Assembly (NCBI GenBank): GCA_024811115.1
Contig: JAKOGH010000327.1
Span: 1 to 11,056 of the forward strand
From: Terana coerulea
Taxonomy: Eukaryota; Basidiomycota; Agaricomycetes; Polyporales; Phanerochaetaceae
Direction of reading: 5' to 3'
DNA length: 11,056 nucleotides
The notes below the pieces were generated by a model. That model had not been told where the DNA came from. It made no database searches and saw nothing but the letters and a program-made list of their open reading frames with translations. Shown in pieces: positions 7,800 to 11,056 of the stretch; position 1 is the first letter of the stretch; every line of letters starts with the position of its first letter. Position numbers and translations under genes: made by a program.

Positions 7800-9377
7800 C
7801 TGGTACTGTAATGGTTAAGCCTCCACCTACTAGTACTCTACAGCATTCATTTCTACCTAACATTTGTTCATCTGGCACTCTTTATTAAGCAAGCTTCATT
7901 CTCGCTGTTCAGTCGCTCCCTCCATAATTCTGAGTCTTACCACCATTACTTAGCACGTACCCTGCTACGGGCAGCTTGGATTATAAGCATCACACTGCAG
8001 AGACTTCATTACTTTACCGCATCGCAAAGTATATAGCCATCATGTTTGAATGTTGAACCCTGAATCTTGCTTGAACTTAATGGGCGGCAAAATGTTCTTA
8101 CTCTTGCGGGTACTGCAAAGCATAAACTGAACCAGGTGCACAAAGGTGACACACTGGAAAAGCGCAATGCGTGTACTGAAAGGATGTCTGATAGACTGAA
8201 GAAGAGGGATTCTGGAGTGTGACGCGTATTGAACCGCGTCCCACGGCTGGTCTCTCTAGCCAGAAATGTCAATCAATATCCATTTATCAAGGAGTCATCT
8301 GTGGCCAAAGAAGCACCATACACCACCTCTCGTCAAAGTGAGCCACTGTCCTCTCCCCGTGGGATACGTGCGTTACGACTACACGCTGCTCAGCAGGCTG
8401 TAAAGGCGTGTCGACCACGTTTAGGTAAAGATATGAGCGGGGAACGCACTTGTGGACGGGGGCTTGGTCGGATGTGATCCAGAAGATGATCATATCCCAG
8501 GCGTTTGCAATCGGGTTTGAAATTTGTTACCAATAGACCCGCGGTAGCGGCGGGAAGACCATCTGCGCTCAAAATACTCTCGTTTAGCTTGGACGTCGAC
8601 ACCGTTCAAGTTGCACCGTGTTGGTGCACGTGTGACTCAGGACGTACTGGGCAAGAGAGGGTTGCTAGCAGCCGATTCCAGTCATTCGACAGCCTATGTA
8701 TTCAAACGGAGCTGGACATTTCGGGTGAAAGGTAGACTAAAGGATCACGGATGTCCACAGCACGCACCGCAGCGAAAGAGATGCCGTATTCAAAGAAACT
8801 CTCGTACCGCATATGATGACAATGATAGCAGGCTAGACCGCTCGACATGGGCCTTAGATCATGCCTTACTTCTCCGCCCCTATGAGAGTGTGATGTTTAT
8901 TGCTGTGCATTTGCAAACAAGGCTTCCTGGGCGGATACAACAAAAGTTAGTAACACCATTTTCAACACCTCGGAGCTGCTCACTTTAGCTCATTCTTCTG
9001 ACTCGGATATCCCATGAAGCATTATGTTGTGCCCCCTCGGTCACGCTCAGCGTATGTGAGATATAATTTGTAGAGTGGGCCCAGGTAACGGACTGCAAAG
9101 CCCGTGGGCCTCTGTTCGGCGACCTATTTTAGAGTTTGCGTAAGACGCAGAGCGGTGTGAGGACAAGATCGGCCGGCTCCAGGCTGTGACGGAAGTGGAA
9201 CATCGGAGCGCCAAATGATCCGCACTCGGAGCGTGCCGCATGCAGTGTTCTGGCGCAAGCCCGGCCTGAGCATGATATAAGAGGCCCTTGCGAGGCGACT
9301 CCATCCTCAGGCTCCCTCTCATCCTCCTCCAAAACCCCCCATTTCCATTTCCTTTCTCCTTCAACTCTTGTCTTACG
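7800..9377. other. Gene-poor region with promoter of the Kre9-like gene at its right end
   Basis: I see no supported gene in this 1.58-kb stretch; the short open frames have no recognisable motif and no consistent splice sites. A small hairpin TGCACC/GGTGCA sits near 8611-8628. A larger imperfect stem-loop (GGCCC at 9078-9082 with GGGCC at 9106-9110, ACGG at 9088-9091 with CCGT at 9102-9105) lies about 170 bp upstream of the TATA-like box. The first part must include the F-box gene's 3' UTR. Confidence 0.5.
9276..9281 (+). promoter_or_regulatory. TATA-like box of the Kre9-like gene
   Basis: TATAAG within GATATAAGAGG lies 97 bp upstream of the ATG. It is followed by a pyrimidine-rich tract (about 9299-9375, many CTCC and TTTCC units). 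Both are typical of well-expressed filamentous fungal genes. A transcription start near 9305-9315 would be expected; that is inference. Confidence 0.5.
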
Positions 9378-9931
9378 ATGGTTTCTACTTTGTTCATCAA
9401 TGCTCTTGCTCTCTTCTTGGCCGCGCTCGTAGCTGTCGTTTCTGCCGTTCCCGTGCTCAAGCGTGATGTTTTTGTCCCTCCCATCACCTATCCGCATGCG
9501 GGAACCGTTTGGAAGGTTGGACAGAAACATAATGTTACCTGGTACGTCGTGCTTGCTGTTGCATGCCAGCACACTTCTGACCTGTATCGCCAGGTCCACT
9601 GCCGACCATCCCGTGAACATCACCAACAAGATCGGTACCATCGTACTCGCTACGAACGGCCTAGAGGATTTCGGTGTGCATTGCCGTGTCGTCTTCGACT
9701 TTTGATTTTACTGATTCCACAACAGAGCACCCCCTTGCGGCGAACTTCTCCATTTTGGATGGTCGGCATGAGATCACTGTTCCGAAAGTTGCTACCGGCA
9801 ATGACTACGCCATAGTTTGTGAGTATCATCTCAGTCAGCTGGTCATCCTTGTTCTCAAGTGTGCTTATTCGATGCGGGCAGTGTTCGGTGACTCCGGCAA
9901 CTTCAGCCCCACTTTCACGATCACCAAATGA
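9378..9931 (+). CDS. Small secreted protein with Kre9/Knh1-type domain
   Basis: Short secreted protein of the Ser/Thr-rich GPI-anchored/Kre9-Knh1 N-terminal domain family, likely at the cell wall; the biochemical role is unknown. Exons: 9378-9541, 9594-9673, 9726-9818 and 9882-9931, with introns of 52, 52 and 63 nt. They join to a clean 128-residue frame. Residues 1-23 are a signal peptide ending VSA; a Lys-Arg pair at 28-29 looks like a Kex2 site. The domain core starts PPITYPHAGTVWKVGQ (34-49) and NVTW (52-55), and ends LFGDSGNFSPTFTITK. Four N-glycosylation sequons are visible (N52, N63, N88, N119; the last is followed by Pro and so weaker). There is no cysteine, no Ser/Thr-rich tail and no GPI signal, unlike the long family members. 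This is the only gene in the window without a splice or frame problem. Confidence 0.87.
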
Positions 9932-11056
9932 GCAGACCTCTCCATCGACGAAGGTATCCGCGATTAACGACCACCGCACATGATTATCTCACGAAGCTGA
10001 AGGACTTTCACGTACATGGACATTTTTGCTTTCTCATAGCCATTACTGCTTTCGCGCATTGTATCTGCAATACGGTTTGGTTTGGCGTAGCACACTGCAA
10101 GGCTCGGACTATGATGCAACTCGAACTGTGGACAATGATGATTTTGTACTATCATACGATGCATCTCGGCTCCAAATTTAATTGATCAGGTTTCCAGTCG
10201 ATTGCATATCGTTAGCCGGACCCAAAGTTCTTCTCGACCCACCGAGGGTGGCACCTGCCCCACCAAGGACGCCCAAGCGCCCCTTAGGCGTCCCGCGCCA
10301 AAGGAGCCCGGCCAGCATTCTCTCGCGTCGGTACCAACGTGAGGCAACTTCAAACATCGCGCAGAGGGTTCACAACTCACTTTACCTGCTCAAGCACCCG
10401 ATTGAAGATGACCTGCACGATTTTACGGGCAGTCGCTCATGAGCGGGACCGCTGCCTCGGGACGCCGGCCAGGCGCTTGGTGAGTCCGAGAGGCGTTAGG
10501 CGAGGTTTGCTCCACACTCCGCTGCGTGCAGGATTTTTGTGATCAGGCTAACGATATGCAATCGACTGTCAGCACCTTATGACGCGTTCAGAACAGCGAA
10601 TAGCTGTGGAGAGTCTTGGATGTAGTAAGATGGGTTTGGGATAGGGCGGCAGATGGGCGAGCTGCTGAGGTCCCTCTGTCTGCCAGCATGTACAGCCCTA
10701 TGCGGAGAATGTACCTATGCGAAGAGCGGCGTGAGCAAGAATGTTGCAAAGAGCGAAGGAAAGATTAGAGTCTCAGTAAGAAAGAGTCTTCCTCTCCCGC
10801 TTGTCAAAGCGAGTCGGACTCATTAAATCAGTTAATTGAATCATTGACAGCGGGTACGCCTTTAGAAGCAGCATTAGCAAAGAATACTCACGTTTAAGAA
10901 ATGCAACAGCTCTCGAGGTGCGGGCCAGCGCAGCGGCAGCGGAGGGTCACAGACTGAGAGCAGGAATGGGAGTTGGCAGGGAGGAAGAGAAAATCCTGCT
11001 GGCGTCTAATCATCCGCTTTGCTCGCGATCACATGCTCTGGCGTTCTCCCACGGTT
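9932..11056. other. Gene-poor right end containing an inverted-repeat element
   Basis: No gene is supported. The part just after 9931 should be the 3' UTR of the Kre9-like gene. Splice-like signals occur at 10480-10531 (GTGAGT to GCAG, 52 nt), but the flanking frames give nothing recognisable. From 10600 to the end only short open frames occur on either strand. Confidence 0.5.
10195..10568. repeat. Possible MITE/foldback relic with 23-bp inverted repeats
   Basis: A 23-bp sequence beginning CAGTCGATTGCATATCG at 10195-10217 recurs as its exact reverse complement at 10546-10568. Weaker inverted similarity continues inside: CCAAGCGCC, five differing bases, then GGCGTCCCG from 10273 on the plus strand, matched from 10480 on the minus strand. 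The 374-bp size, lack of coding capacity and terminal inverted repeats suit a non-autonomous DNA transposon. No target-site duplication is visible directly outside the arms (TCAGGTTTC left, TCAGCACC right), so the class is open, and a local inverted duplication is an alternative. Confidence 0.5.

Noticed and set aside
8611..8988. Open frame of 125 codons
   Set aside because: Composition is mixed, no domain is recognisable, and no flanking exon could be joined.
9075..9135. tRNA-Cys-like ACTGCAAA segment with a later GTTCG
   Set aside because: The acceptor and T arms do not pair and the spacing does not fit a cloverleaf.

Overview
The window reads as nuclear DNA of a filamentous fungus, most likely an agaricomycete basidiomycete (Polyporales-like; inference). 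The basis is genes split by many 47-63 nt GT-AG introns, a fungal-type voltage-gated K+ channel, a Pex24/Pex30-family peroxin with a dysferlin region, an F-box/leucine-rich protein of the type expanded in mushrooms, and a small secreted Kre9/Knh1-domain protein. I see no prokaryotic, viral, tRNA, rRNA or CRISPR feature.

Layout: (1) <1-1729 (+), 3' part of a potassium channel gene whose start lies left of the window; (2) 2426-3301 (+), short-chain dehydrogenase/reductase; (3) 3505-5290 (-), peroxisomal/ER membrane peroxin, convergent with gene 2 with 203 bp between the stop codons; (4) 5987-7799 (+), F-box protein, divergent from gene 3; (5) 9378-9931 (+), short secreted Kre9-like protein with a TATA-like box and a pyrimidine-rich leader. 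Gene-poor stretches are 1730-2425, 5291-5986, 7800-9377 and 9932-11056. The last one holds a 23-bp perfect inverted repeat (10195-10217 and 10546-10568) around about 330 bp, a possible MITE or foldback relic. The five genes show no common pathway and look like ordinary fungal neighbours, not a cluster.

The most striking pattern is that four of the five gene models are each broken by apparent one-base deletions, five in all: near 926-930, 2671-2673, 2695-2699, 4131-4155 and 6733-6737. Four of the five sit in mononucleotide runs, and the residues on both sides keep matching the protein family. Uncorrected assembly indels are the simplest explanation; independent decay of four neighbouring genes is less likely. 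The Kre9-like gene is intact. I found no convincing new biological system. The best candidates for a second look are the inverted-repeat element, the 20-nt and 14-nt exons in the channel pore region, the unusually long 216-nt intron in the peroxin gene, and paired palindromes upstream of the F-box gene.
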